Shown: piece by piece, positions 8,310 to 17,122 of the stretch
Numbering within the stretch: the first letter of the stretch is position 1
How the letters are laid out: the number at the start of each line of letters is the position of its first letter
Source: Chara braunii
Lineage: Eukaryota > Streptophyta > Charophyceae > Charales > Characeae
Reading direction: 5' to 3'
Assembly: GCA_003427395.1 (NCBI GenBank)
Contig: BFEA01000508.1
Coordinates: 166,676-187,407 of the forward strand
Length of the DNA: 20,732 nucleotides
Made by a program: the position numbers and the translations under genes
Notes under the pieces: generated by a model
What the model saw: only the letters and a program-made list of their open reading frames with translations
Databases searched by the model: none
Told to the model about the DNA's origin: nothing

Positions 8310-8413
8310 ATGGCTGGCCATTTATGAGTGGGAGGTTCATTCCAGCGTTGCACGTTTGAGTTGGCCGGGGTAGCGGGGAAGTGACTACGGGAGCCGGAGG
8401 CCTACCTGCTGGC
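8310..8413 (+). repeat. TTCATTC module, unit B copy 2, with companion motif
   Basis: GCTGGCCATTTATGAG, AGGTTCATTCCAGCG and TTGCACGTTTGAGTTGG follow in the same order as TCTGGCCATGTTCTACG, AAGTTCATTCTCATT and TTGCACATTTCAAGAGTGG at 18389-18441. GGAGGCCTACCTGCTGGC follows at 8395, as it does after the unit A copy at 981. Copies in this unit are about 300 bases apart. Confidence 0.45.
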
Positions 8414-9606
8414 TGAGCGCGGCCCATCCCGATCGGAGTGTTGGAACGAGGAGCGAGCTGAAGATTGTGAAGTTACTGCCGGCCGGAAGGCTGCGTATGC
8501 GGGTCTTCTGCCATCGAGTTCTATGCCTGCTGACTGCATCCGCTGGCGGGGTGACCGTCACAGGTGATTCTCCCTGTGTCGCCGGAGTTGCCCGCCGAGC
8601 GGTGGCTATCATTGCAGCTAGGGGGCGGAATTCCATATGAGTAGGAGCAAGGTGGAGGACATCTTGCCCCTTACTGACAGTGACTGCACACCGTGTGCCT
8701 TTGGTACGGAGATGCATGGCCGTTTTCAGTTGGTGGAGTGATTTGCCTGGTTAATCCTGTTAACGAACGGGACCTCAGCCTGCTAAAAGCAAGCATTGGC
8801 AGATTGAGAGCTCGCTTTCAGACCTATTAATGAGGGTGCTGCCCCACGTCGTTGTCACCCAGACCGAGTGTAGAGTAGATCTCGCTGCTGGATCGGAAAG
8901 GCTGTTGTTGGTTCGGGCTACTTCAACCCGTAGGCTGCTATCGCCAACGGAGATCGTTGGGCCCCCTGTTGCTGGTCGCTGTTGGTCGCTGCTGATTGCT
9001 GTCGGCCGCACGGTTAGCTGCGGCATATTGTGCGCGGACTGCAGCAAGTTACTGTATGTCGGCTGCTGGATCACTCGGCCGGGTGCAGACAGTTGCTGTT
9101 GGGTCACCTGACGGCGCCCTAGCAGCAGCTGTTGTTTCCACCGGCTGTGCACCAAGTTGCTGGCTACTACGGGCTGCTTAGCTGCTGTGTACTCCGCGGC
9201 CTGCCTCGTCTGTACCTTCAGTAACAGCAAGGGTAGCACCTGCAGCGGGTCGTTTCCAGCCTTAGGATCCACTGCTGAATATTCTGCTGTTCATGTTCAA
9301 CTACGCCGTCTGCGGTAGCGGTTGCCGGGTTGCTGTGGACTGCTGTGTTAACTGCCTGAGGCTGCTTAGGGGTTGTGTGGCGCAGCATCATGAGAGGAAG
9401 AGAAGGGGTAGTATGAGGGAAATGACGTGGGCTGCAAGAGGAGGTTACTGTTGCTACTTGGAGGAGTGAGTGTCAAGAGGGGTTATCGCTGTGACTTGGG
9501 GAAGTAGCAGTAAGGAGGGGGCTATGGTTGCAAATTGAGGATTCGCCGAGGGAATTGAGTTCAACAGCTTGACTTCGGGCTGACCTAGCTGATTACATTG
9601 GCTGCC
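8414..9606. other. No gene; CTG/GCTGTT-rich tract of unit B
   Basis: Imperfect TTGCTG, GCTGCTG and GTTGGTCGCTG strings dominate 8860-9370 and parallel the CTG-rich part of the first unit at about 1640-2660. Overlapping open frames on both strands here (for example 8775-9272 minus and 8830-9111 plus) reflect the biased triplets. Neither has a counterpart in the other unit. Confidence 0.45.
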
Positions 9607-9870
9607 ACTGCAGGGCCCTCAGGCGATTGAAGATAACAAGGCCCTCTCTCGCGAGTCTGAGTGCACCCTTCTTGGATCTGAGTGTCTCAAAGCTTTCTCT
9701 ACCTACCCTTCTTACTCTCAGTCTAGTCTATTGGTTACGAGAGGAAGGCGGCAGGCGGGATTGCAACCCGTAGGTCCGCATCAAGACTCTGTGGGGAGTC
9801 AGCCCACCGACTGCGGGAGCTCTGCCGGAACACAGGCGAGGTTCTGGAGGCAGGGAACCATCAGGTAACT
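9607..9870 (+). ncRNA. Strongly conserved block 1, unit B
   Basis: Paralogue of 2686-2950. It shares GGGCCCTCAGGCGATTGAAG, the TCTAGTCTATTGGTTACGAG segment and the downstream AGGAAGGCGGCAGGC core. Here CGGGATTGCAACCCG makes a perfect 4-bp stem with a 7-nt loop. It ends in CAGGTAAC, like the first copy. It lies immediately upstream of the stem-loop array in both units. Confidence 0.5.
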
Positions 9871-10625
9871 TCTGTATGTCTGTATACTCCCACTACACCC
9901 ATGTTGTTTATCCCCTATAGCTTGACTGATGTATGCTTGCCTGTTCCTATGGTTGTTGCTTTTTACCCAGGACTTAATCAGACAAAGTAAATGAGGGCAT
10001 GTATAAAGTCAAGTTCCAACTTCTTTGATTGATTGAAAGCAGATTGTGGGATTGCATCTGGGGGAAGGGTGGGAGAAAGACAGTATTGCATGAAGTTTGA
10101 CTGGGTCAACCAAAGGCTGGGTCAGTTCCATAAGTTTGGGAAGGCCCAGTGCTGTGTTTTATTTTGTATTGCTTGGAGAACCAGACAAATCCATAAGTTT
10201 AGGTGGTCTGGTTGCTCTGACTTGTGAGGGTTGAATGTGATTGCTTCTTCAGGCGCTAGTCAAATCCATAAGTTTGGGTAGTCTGGCGACCTTGCTTATT
10301 TGGGGGTTTTGACAATTTCTTTGGTTTCTGAACGAGGAGGTGAGCATGTCCCATAAGTTTGGGTGACTCTACCTCTTCCTGCTTTGGTCTAAGAGAAATA
10401 AACCAGGCTGAGGACCAAGACATGTTCCATAAGTTTGGGTGGTCTTGGTCCAACGCCTCGCACATGCTGGAACCGGAAGGCTATAACTTTGATATACCTT
10501 ACTATTATACTATCTATGAACAGGCTAGTCAGACAGGGTTCCATAAGTTTGGGTGGCCTGACTATGGCTTATCACCAACTGAAGAGAGTACTTAACTAAG
10601 AATAAACTTGTGGTACGAAGGCGCA

Positions 10626-10660
10626 GGCTGAGTCTTGAGCTGAAGATGATCGGCTCAGCT
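10626..10660 (+). ncRNA. Array B hairpin retaining a loop like that of array A
   Basis: GCTGAG (10627-10632) pairs perfectly with CTCAGC (10654-10659). The loop includes GAAGATGATCGG, closer to TAAGATGAATGG of the first array than to CCATAAGTTTGGG of its neighbours. By spacer alignment it corresponds to the first-array hairpin at 3802-3836, which has the same TGAG/CTCA stem. Inference: a relic of the older loop type, or a degenerate copy. Confidence 0.55.
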
Positions 10661-10728
10661 ATATGCTACCTCAAAAGACTAAGTACAAATAATTATATAA
10701 ACCTTGGATACTTGAACAGTTCAGGGCA

Positions 10729-10744
10729 ACTAGGATGGCCTAGT
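10729..10744 (+). ncRNA. Array B site with stem but no conserved loop
   Basis: ACTAGG (10729-10734) pairs perfectly with CCTAGT (10739-10744) around only four bases, ATGG. The homologous site at 3903-3949 has GACTAAG/CTTAGTC around the full conserved loop, so an A-T pair there corresponds to a G-C pair here. The flanking GGGC (10724-10727) and GTCC (10750-10753) keep the outer pairing. Either the loop module was deleted cleanly, or this is an unoccupied site. Confidence 0.55.
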
Positions 10745-10839
10745 CATATGTCCAAAGAAGAGAAAAGTTGTTGTGCCCTGTGTTTGTGTATACTTCTTGG
10801 CTGGGCTAGACATGTTCCATAAGTTTGGGTGGTCTAGCC

Positions 10840-11150
10840 TTATGCCCTAGGTAAGCTGGGTATAAGGGATAAATCATTGAAAGACTACGAACAATGGGTT
10901 GCTAAGGTAACTTGGGGATGGTGAGAGAGTGCATGTCTGTGGTTTGGTCTGCATGTGACTGAGTGATGTCACTTCTTAGTCTGAACTTGGATTTGATAGG
11001 TAGTTGCTGTAGTTGCTCGCCACGTGCTAGAGCCATAGGAGTTAGAGTCATTTTCTGCATTTTCTGGGCTGTTTTTTTTTACTTAGATCAATTTCTGCAT
11101 TTTTTGGGATCTTTTGATTCGTACTTGATCTTGTATAAATCTTGGTAAGT
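10840..11150 (+). other. Spacer between hairpin arrays, unit B; no gene
   Basis: Counterpart of 4032-4342, with moderate identity and no shared frame. Confidence 0.4.
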
Positions 11151-11416
11151 CACTTTTTCTACGGGAAGTGCTGCCGAAATTTCTACAAAATCAAGGAGTT
11201 GGTCAAAACTTTGACTTTTTTTGGGATCCGGCCTTTATAACTTTTTTGACTTAGTAAGAATCTGGGGAGTCTCCTTTTCTAAAGGAGGTGCTGCCCAAAT
11301 TTTTACTAATTCAGGGAGTTAGCCAAAATTGAGCCCTGAAAGGTCAAAGTCATTGTCAGATCCCTAACTTGGCCCTGTATAAATCTTGGACTAGCACTTT
11401 CCCTACGGGAAGTGCT
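11151..11416 (+). ncRNA. Three-copy CTACGGG hairpin set, unit B
   Basis: Hairpins at 11151-11170 (CACTT/AAGTG), 11271-11287 (CTCCTTT/AAAGGAG, perfect, loop TCT) and 11393-11416 (AGCACTT/AAGTGCT plus CCC/GGG, loop TAC, one bulged T). They are positional counterparts of the set at 4343-4596. The middle hairpin differs from its paralogue by loss of the bulged G, and the third gains a longer perfect stem. The following GCTGCCGAAAT and GGAGTTRG motifs are kept. Confidence 0.55.
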
Positions 11417-11679
11417 GCCGAAATCCTCCCCGATTAGAGGAGTTAGCTTGTATTTCGACAGGTGGTGACGTACGTAGGAGAGACTATGTCATAGGCTACC
11501 TTTGCTTGGGCGCTGGTTAGAGATAAAGTTTAGACCTAGTTAAGTGTGGTGACTTGGGTAAGATCGTGATAGGGAGATTATCTTCCATGAGCTCATAGAC
11601 TTAGCTTGAGATTGGTCTGTCTTGTGTTACAGGTCTCCTTGATCGATTGATTCAGGACTTGGGGGCTAGATTCAGCTTT

Positions 11680-11718
11680 GATCCAGCGAGGATCCACCTT
11701 TTGTTATCACAGATAACA
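11680..11718 (+). ncRNA. Twin conserved hairpins, unit B
   Basis: GATCC/GGATC (11680-11694) and TGTTATC/GATAACA (11702-11718) match the pair at 4871-4909. The outermost pair of the second hairpin is C-G in the first unit and T.G here, a wobble that fits an RNA read from the + strand. Confidence 0.55.
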
Positions 11719-12106
11719 GGTCGGTGGCCGATTCGTCGATTTACGACTCAACCTCAACCCACTCTCCTTACTCAACCTAAAGAGGCTTCAGCCCCGGTGA
11801 TCTTTTCTGTTTTGTTAAGGTTTCATCCGGACTTTTATTGAATGGTCATTTAACAAAGGTACTGAGTATTTACTTAAGGTTGGTTGGCTGGAGGTTGGGG
11901 CTTGCATGACTGAGGCGAAGGGTATGAGCATGGAGATTGGTTGGAGTTGACTCCGTGTAGTGTATGGACTTCTGCTTGACTTTTTGATGTGATTGCAGGT
12001 ATGTTCTGTGACTTGGATTATTGGATTGGACTGCCCTGCGATCTTATATATGTGCATGAGGAGACCCACTATGGTTGTGAGATGTGATCGTCACACGTTT
12101 ATTCCC
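11719..12106 (+). other. Moderately conserved stretch, unit B; no gene
   Basis: Counterpart of 4910-5309. The shared TTTTTGATGTGATTGCAGGT ends at about 12000. Similarity stops near the shared TCGTCAC..TTATTCCCC, where the insertion begins. Confidence 0.4.
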
Positions 12107-12477
12107 CTATGTGTATATATGTGTGTACACGTGTATGTATGCGTACCTATGTAGGGTACTTGTGTGGCCTGAAGGATCCGCGTGCTAAGGACCTAATCCA
12201 GTGCTGGAACGAATAGAAGGGAGGGAATGACCCCTCTATCTATATATATGCTTCCTTGTTGGGATTTATTTTGGTGGAACGATAAAGTTCCGGGCGGAAG
12301 GGTCAGCGTGTCGCTGGTGATGCGCCAGACAACTCACCACCGCTCCAAGTTCCTTCCTGCCCTAGGGACCGCCTTACCCCGCACCCTTTGGGACACCTCA
12401 GGATGCAGAAGGCGGTAAAGCCCTCAGGCCGGTTTGGCGCCCACTAAAGAGTTACCTCCCCTCAGCGCACACTTTAG

Positions 12478-12579
12478 TCGACGCCTGAGCGTCGAAAATG
12501 GCCCCAGAATAGGCCATTCGGGTATGGGCACCACATAATGCGTCGTCATCGCAGTTACTCACTTAGCGCTGCATAGTGA
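12478..12579 (+). ncRNA. Insertion module 1: three hairpins
   Basis: TCGACGC/GCGTCGA with loop CTGA (12478-12495), AATGGCC/GGCCATT with an 8-nt loop (12497-12518) and TCACT/AGTGA with an 11-nt loop (12559-12579). The module at 13116-13223 has different stem sequences at the same three places, all still paired, with a YTGA loop kept in the first. Confidence 0.6.
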
Positions 12580-13115
12580 ATTGGTATGTGTAGACCCGGC
12601 GTCCGCGTGATCTTATATTAAGTCCGCATGCGCAACACTCGCCGATTCTCGCACTAAAAAGTTATGGGTCAGGCGGCGAGACTACGAGCGCGACACGGTC
12701 AGTAGACTCGGGGCTTTGGTATCGCGGAGTGGCACGTGGGCGAAGGACTAGTCCCAGTCGGCCTATGGGATCCCGTGTACGGGCCTCACTATCCCGGACA
12801 TCGGGTAGCCTATGAGTAGGATACCGGGCCTTCTACGCGGGCGCGTCGTTTGGGGTCTGTCTACCCCTTCCATTCTAGGAGGCCACTAAACTAAGGAGAG
12901 TCGGAGTGAGTCTTCCTTTTTTGGTTGAACTTTCATGGTTGGACGTTATAGTCCGTGACGGCCGTCAAAGTCAAACCCCTTGATGTTTGACCACCACGAC
13001 AGCTTAAAGCTGTCTACTCAACCCCTCTGCACAGGGTGCAAAAAAGGGTGTGGTCTCCAACCGCACATGGCGGTTGTCCGGCGTCGAGAGATTAACCTTC
13101 TAGGCGCATGTCAGC

Positions 13116-13223
13116 CGACACTTGAGTGTCGACGCGACCCTCGGGATTAACAAGGGCGAAGTGGATATGGGTACTACATAGTACGCCATCATTGCGACCT
13201 CTTGTGTACGGTTGCATTACAAG
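13116..13223 (+). ncRNA. Insertion module 2: three hairpins
   Basis: CGACAC/GTGTCG with loop TTGA (13116-13131), CCCT/AGGG (13138-13156) and CTTGT/ACAAG (13201-13223). The first and third are clear paired replacements of the stems in the module at 12478-12579. The third keeps GCAT at the 3' side of its loop. Confidence 0.6.
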
Positions 13224-13394
13224 TCGATGTGAGTCGCCCTGCGTCCTCGCGGTGTTATATCGAGTCTCGCGCGCGACGCCTACCTGACTTCCGCATTGAA
13301 GAGTTATGGGATGCCTACCAAGGGGCTAGGAGCGTTGTCGCGTAGCTTGTGTTGTGTCGTTTTGTGTGTATGTGTGAGTGTCGTTGTTTGCGTC

Positions 13395-13853
13395 TGTTAG
13401 AGTAGTGTGCACGTGGTGTGTGGGATGCGTCCCAGTCGACCGGCGTCGAGCCGCGCCTGGGACTTCAGCCCCCCCAAGATGTCGGTTCGCGTGCGGGTCC
13501 GATAGGCGTATTACCGCGCGTCCCCCTATGCTACGGCGAACGAGAAACGCCCTCGGCTGGTCCACCTCTGCGATTGCAACCGAGTAGCTTTCGTACTGTG
13601 GAATGGTAGCTCGGCGGGGATACGCCCACCGAAGGGAGGTGACAGCTCCCGCAAGGTGGAGGTAAGTCGTGCCTCGCGTAGGCTCTATCCTGTCGTAGGG
13701 GCTCGTGAGAGGTACGACTGACGCACTCGGCCGGAGCGGCCTAAGGAAGCTCCATTGGTGTGTTTGCGGCAAGGTTGGTCCAACTCATGCGTGACGCGGC
13801 CGAGAGGGTCCCGCGCTACCTCTGAGTGGTGTTGGACCGATGCGCTCGACAAC
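13395..13853 (+). ncRNA. Conserved block 2 with long-range stem, unit B
   Basis: Counterpart of 5310-5765, at roughly 85% identity by eye. The closing stem CTCGGCCG (13726-13733) with CGGCCGAG (13797-13804) and the inner GGAGC/GCTCC are unchanged, while the bases between them differ. GGAGGTAAGT at 13658-13667 keeps the donor-like string. The homology stops at the last shared bases, CGACAACG, directly beside AT-rich DNA. A minus-strand frame (13326-13772) crosses the block but has no conserved protein in the first copy. Confidence 0.55.
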
Positions 13854-14217
13854 GTGATTATTGATTTTTGTCTTCTTGTGAGTGGAGAAAATTCACAAGC
13901 ACATGACTTTTATGTTATATTGTTCAACTTATAATATAAAACATCATGTAGGCGTGGGCTGTATCCTTTTTTTATCTCTCTCTCTTTTTTTCGTATTTGT
14001 TTTGTGTATGAAAAATTATTATCATTTTTTTATTAAATATGAACGCTCTATTCTTTGTAATTATTCGTTATTTTTTTGTCTCTTGGTGAAATTTTCAATC
14101 TCTCTTTGTTTGTATACATGTAATATATTAAGGTATAATATCTAGTAGTTATTTGAAAAATGTTACTTCGAAAGATAGATGGGAGTTTATAAATTACAAA
14201 ACAAAGTATATGTAGTT

Positions 14218-14332
14218 GTATAACATCTTTTAGTTTCGTCCTAATCGGTTGTTGGCACATTTTTATAATACTAGTCGTATAACATCTTTCAGTTTCCTCC
14301 TTAAGCGGCTACTGTCACATTTTTATAGTATT
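14218..14332. repeat. Tandem duplication, period 59 bp
   Basis: GTATAACATCTTTTAGTTTC at 14218 and GTATAACATCTTTCAGTTTC at 14277 begin two similar copies. Both continue through a CACATTTTTATARTA string. Confidence 0.7.
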
Positions 14333-14662
14333 TGAAAACATAATGTCTTCAAAGTATACAAGCATAACAAAAAATGCAACACATCATTTGGATACATAAG
14401 ATTGTTTGTCAAAACGGTTATTGGAAGTGAGCAAGAGAGTAATGCGACAGTATTAGAACAGGAGCCGAGCAACGTGAAAGGGGGGAAAATGGAATAACTA
14501 AGAAAAACAATGTTGGAAGGTATCACATTTAACAAAACTTTGTACATCGTTTTTCGACTGATCACGCTTCTAGCGCTGTAGGAAAATTTATATTGTACCA
14601 TGTCAATTTGAAACTAGTCATGGTGCAACCGAGAAAGGACGCAATGAGGAGGTCTTATATAG

Positions 14663-15422
14663 CGGTATGGGATAACGAGAAATGAATTGCAGTTGAAGGA
14701 GGACACATGGTTCCAAGTGTTACTAGGGTTTATGCTTGACTGCGTGCGTAAGATGAATAAAAGTATAAACGGAAAAAATAATGTTATGCATGCAACATGT
14801 ATCTTCAAGAAGTTGAGGAATCAAAATGAGCTACAGATAAACGGTTTCTTTTACGATAATCTCCATATCGGGGTATCGTGAGTAATAGGAAACAAAAAAC
14901 AACCATTCGCCAAATGATGCAGAAAAGATCATCGAAGACAAAACGAGCAATAAGGTTTGTTACAATGCTCACTCCTAAATAAGTTTTGGTATGTGTTGGT
15001 CAATCGCCACGATATAATGGGTGTTGTTGTACATCAAAGAACAATTTACATTAAGGACTTTGGCCGGAGAGGTATAAAAAACAATTGACGCTCTCTCAAA
15101 CAAAATTTTATTTCTAAATAGATCAACTTTATTGCGCACAAACCCGGTAAGTATAATTTTGTCAGACAAATTTTTGCCTCTCCATTGTAAAAAACAAAAA
15201 AAGAGTTTTGAAGACGAAGTAGGGAGAATAAAACGATGGGAAAATATATATTGTGATTTGTGGGAAACGAGTGTGTCAAGGGTGAAAAATATGAGGAAGT
15301 ATGATATCACGAAGTACATCGTGCATGTTCGTAAACGTGCAGAATATAATCACGTTGTTCTGTTCGAATACAAAATAAATTGGGTGAATGATGTATTATA
15401 CCCTGCAATGTTTAAAGAATAA
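14663..15422 (+). pseudogene. Decayed coding region, possibly a Ulp1/C48-type protease
   Basis: Three protein-like stretches follow one another on the + strand. 14663-14878 is open for 72 codons and includes DTWFQVLLGFMLDCV and CIFKKLRN. In the same phase after several stops, 14975-15076 includes KFWYVLVNRHD and TIYIKDFG. In another phase, 15078-15419 is open for 114 codons and includes KYIVHVRKRAEYNHVVLF. Known of the family: Ulp1-like C48 proteases have a WL..E.I..Y segment, an Fy..L segment, and later HW..vvi followed by I.i.DS. The first two stretches resemble that order, but the catalytic His is Phe (KFW) and I cannot place the Cys. There is no intact frame. The match is by eye; an unrelated decayed gene or transposon ORF is possible. 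A minus-strand frame at 14975-15319 overlaps and is less convincing. Confidence 0.3.
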
Positions 15423-15929
15423 TTGACTATCGCTGATAAAACACCTACCGATCATTGACTTCTTTTGGGTTTCATCAAGAAAAGCATTGTACATCATTGA
15501 TGGTTTATCGTAGTGTTTGCCCCGTTCACAAGTGGAAAAAACGGTGAGACCATTCACAAAAATGCATAATTTTGTTGGAAGAGGATTAAAAAGAATGAAA
15601 GATATATAATATTTCCACATTGGATTGTCAAACAAAAATGACAAGTTGATAACTGAGCAAATGTGGAGCATAAATAGTCACATGTCTAAGAAAAACATGA
15701 TGACTCGAATGCGAGAGGTTCAAAATAATCTTAGATCGTTTGGGTGGCTGCCCCTATCCTGTGGAGATAATCTTAAAACACCCTCTTAGCGTATCATTCC
15801 ATCTTGTATACAACGAAGATCCCTTATAAGACTGTCGATATCTTTACAAGAACAATATTTGTTTTTGCTCTATAAACAAGCAGATCATAAGGAAGTGAAA
15901 TCAAAATATTGCTTCAATTGAAGGAGATA
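15423..15929. other. No gene; AT-rich
   Basis: Dense stops in all + frames. The minus-strand frame at 15396-15671 has no recognisable features. Nothing supportable. Confidence 0.35.
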
Positions 15930-16590
15930 CATTATCTTGCAGTCTTGAGGTTAACAATTAACTACAAAAGGATGATGAAAGAAAAGAAAATGACACGGAT
16001 GATGTGAAAGATGATATTGCAGATGAAAATAAAAATATAAAAAATCACATTGAACATGAGGGTCATGGAGACAAGGATACATAAGATGACGTTGAAAAGG
16101 ATAATGAGAGTGGAGAGTTAAAGAGAAAAAAAAACAGTCACAAAATTTGGCCAAGTCTACTAGACGTTCGAGAGGAGAGCATGAGGCAGATAAGCACAAT
16201 ACATTCGCAAAAAGGATAAAAATTAAAAGATAAAAAAGTGACAACTTCATCGACACGAGACAAGGCTAAAGAAAAAGGTTCCTCTAAAGTGTTTCGTCGT
16301 GTAAAATAAGGCACTGCAGCACTGAGGGAGATAAGGAGGATGCAAAAGACAAAGGTAATATTATTCCGACACGACTTCTCGTTCAACTTTCAAAGGAATT
16401 GTTTGACCAATGTGAAAAGATTCCCACAGGAATAAGTTCATATGATATTTAGACCCTTATTACTGTTGCAGAAGAATATCTTATCCATGCATTTAAAAGT
16501 TAAAAAAAAAACGAGTGAGTATCAACGGACAAGACACAAGATTGGTATTGGAGCGGTGGAATTAAGGAGAGTTCAAAAACAGTTATGATC
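15930..16590 (+). pseudogene. Histone H3-fold (H3 or CenH3-like) remnant with frameshifts
   Basis: An acidic/basic segment rich in D, E and K (about 15970-16260) leads into GTAALREIRRMQKT (16310-16351). This matches the H3 motif GTVALREIRRYQKS at 11 of 14 residues. After a frameshift near 16351-16357 the product continues RLLVQLSKELF and then TLITVAEEYLIHAF (to about 16496), resembling the alpha-1 to alpha-2 helices of H3. The H in LIHAF is shared with the LVHLF of CENP-A. A weak match to the C-terminal helix (VELRRVQK) is in a third phase at about 16555-16580. In-frame stops lie at 16307 (TAA), 16450 (TAG) and 16501 (TAA). Upstream, basic residues appear in another phase (16150-16215). Inference: a pseudogene of an H3 variant with an extended N-terminus. 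Stop reassignment alone cannot repair it because the phases change. Confidence 0.55.
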
Positions 16591-16803
16591 ATTATCGTTT
16601 GACAAAAATCAAGCGAGACATTTATCAAAGACGCTTTGAACGATCTCAATAGTATGAAGGAAAATTCAAGGTTCAAAAAATAAAACAAAAGCACTCACTT
16701 CGAAGTGTAAAGGATTTTGATTCTCTTAATGTGAGCCACTTGTTTTCGATACCACAATTTGAGTTATTGTTGTTTTAGATAGAGTTTCCTTATAGTCGTT
16801 TTT

Positions 16804-17122
16804 AGAATGAAGGTTGATTTTGTATTTATAATAGGTTTGTAAAATATAGTAAGATTTTTTGTAGGAGCCTAACCAAGGCGCTACGTTTGTGTAGAAAGTT
16901 ATGTTTATATTTTAGTCTTTAGGAAGACAACTTATTTAATTTGAAATGATGACGTTTTGTTGTTTATACGGACTTTTTTGTAGAATAAAGAGTGTTTTTA
17001 TATTTATGGTAGTTTGTAAATACATGAGGAATTCATGTGGGAGACTAAATAAGGTGCTACCTTCATGTAAAAAGTTATGCCTACATCTCCGTCTTTAGGG
17101 AGACCGCTAATTTAGTCTCAAA
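16804..17122 (+). repeat. Tandem repeat, period 178 bp, each copy with two small hairpins
   Basis: Copies at about 16804-16947 and 16982-17122. Copy 1 has GTAG/CTAC around GCC/GGC (16861-16884) and GTCTT/AAGAC (16915-16928). Copy 2 has GTGG/CTAC, with a wobble, and GTCTTTAGGGAGAC (17091-17104). The TTATG string between the hairpins is kept. Function unknown. Confidence 0.55.

Larger units (their letters stand above)
10117..10839 (+). ncRNA. Stem-loop array B: homologous hairpins carrying a different loop
   Basis: Seven hairpins at 10117-10149, 10179-10213, 10254-10288, 10337-10375, 10412-10451, 10526-10564 and 10804-10839 share a core CCATAAGTTTGGG, in which CCA and TGG can pair around TAAGTT. 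Outer stems vary but stay paired: AACCAGAC/GTCTGGTT (8 bp), GGACCAAGAC/GTCTTGGTCC (10 bp), TAGTCAG/CTGACTA, GGCTAGAC/GTCTAGCC. The spacers match those of the array at 3206-4031 site by site, for example TATCTATGAACAGGCTAGTC here against ATACGAACAAGGCTAGCC there. Two more homologous sites, 10626-10660 and 10729-10744, depart from the loop family. Inference: the same structural array after a change of loop identity that spread through the copies. Confidence 0.8.
12107..13379 (+). repeat. Insertion in unit B, built from two diverged modules
   Basis: Lies between the matches to 5285 and about 5310 of the first unit. It opens with alternating TATG/TGTG sequence (12110-12150). Two parts, roughly 12420-12690 and 13060-13340, align to each other about 635 bases apart. 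Both contain the conserved core ATGGGYACYACATARTRCG, then YCRTCATYGC, and a later AGTTATGGG. Between them, 12700-13050 has several short palindromic strings but no gene. Inference: a further structured-RNA module, internally duplicated and absent from the other paralogue. Confidence 0.6.
6901..13853 (+). repeat. Unit B of the tandem duplication, with an internal insertion, cut at its right end
   Basis: Seen: direct-orientation paralogue of the unit at 1-6900. It matches the first unit through about 12106, is interrupted by about 1.27 kb with no match in the first unit (12107-13379), and resumes with the conserved block at 13395. The match ends at the shared string CGCTCGACAACG; the first copy continues with GC-rich sequence while this one enters AT-rich DNA. 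Inference: this copy either gained the insertion, or the first copy lost it, and its right end was replaced or truncated by the AT-rich island. Confidence 0.72.

Noticed and set aside
8775-9272. A 165-codon frame on the minus strand, the longest here
   Set aside because: It lies in CTG-biased DNA, overlaps frames on the other strand, and has no counterpart in the matching part of the first unit.
13326-13772. A 148-codon minus-strand frame across conserved block 2
   Set aside because: The nucleotide block is conserved but the frame is only partly open in the paralogue (5290-5475), so the conservation is not for protein.
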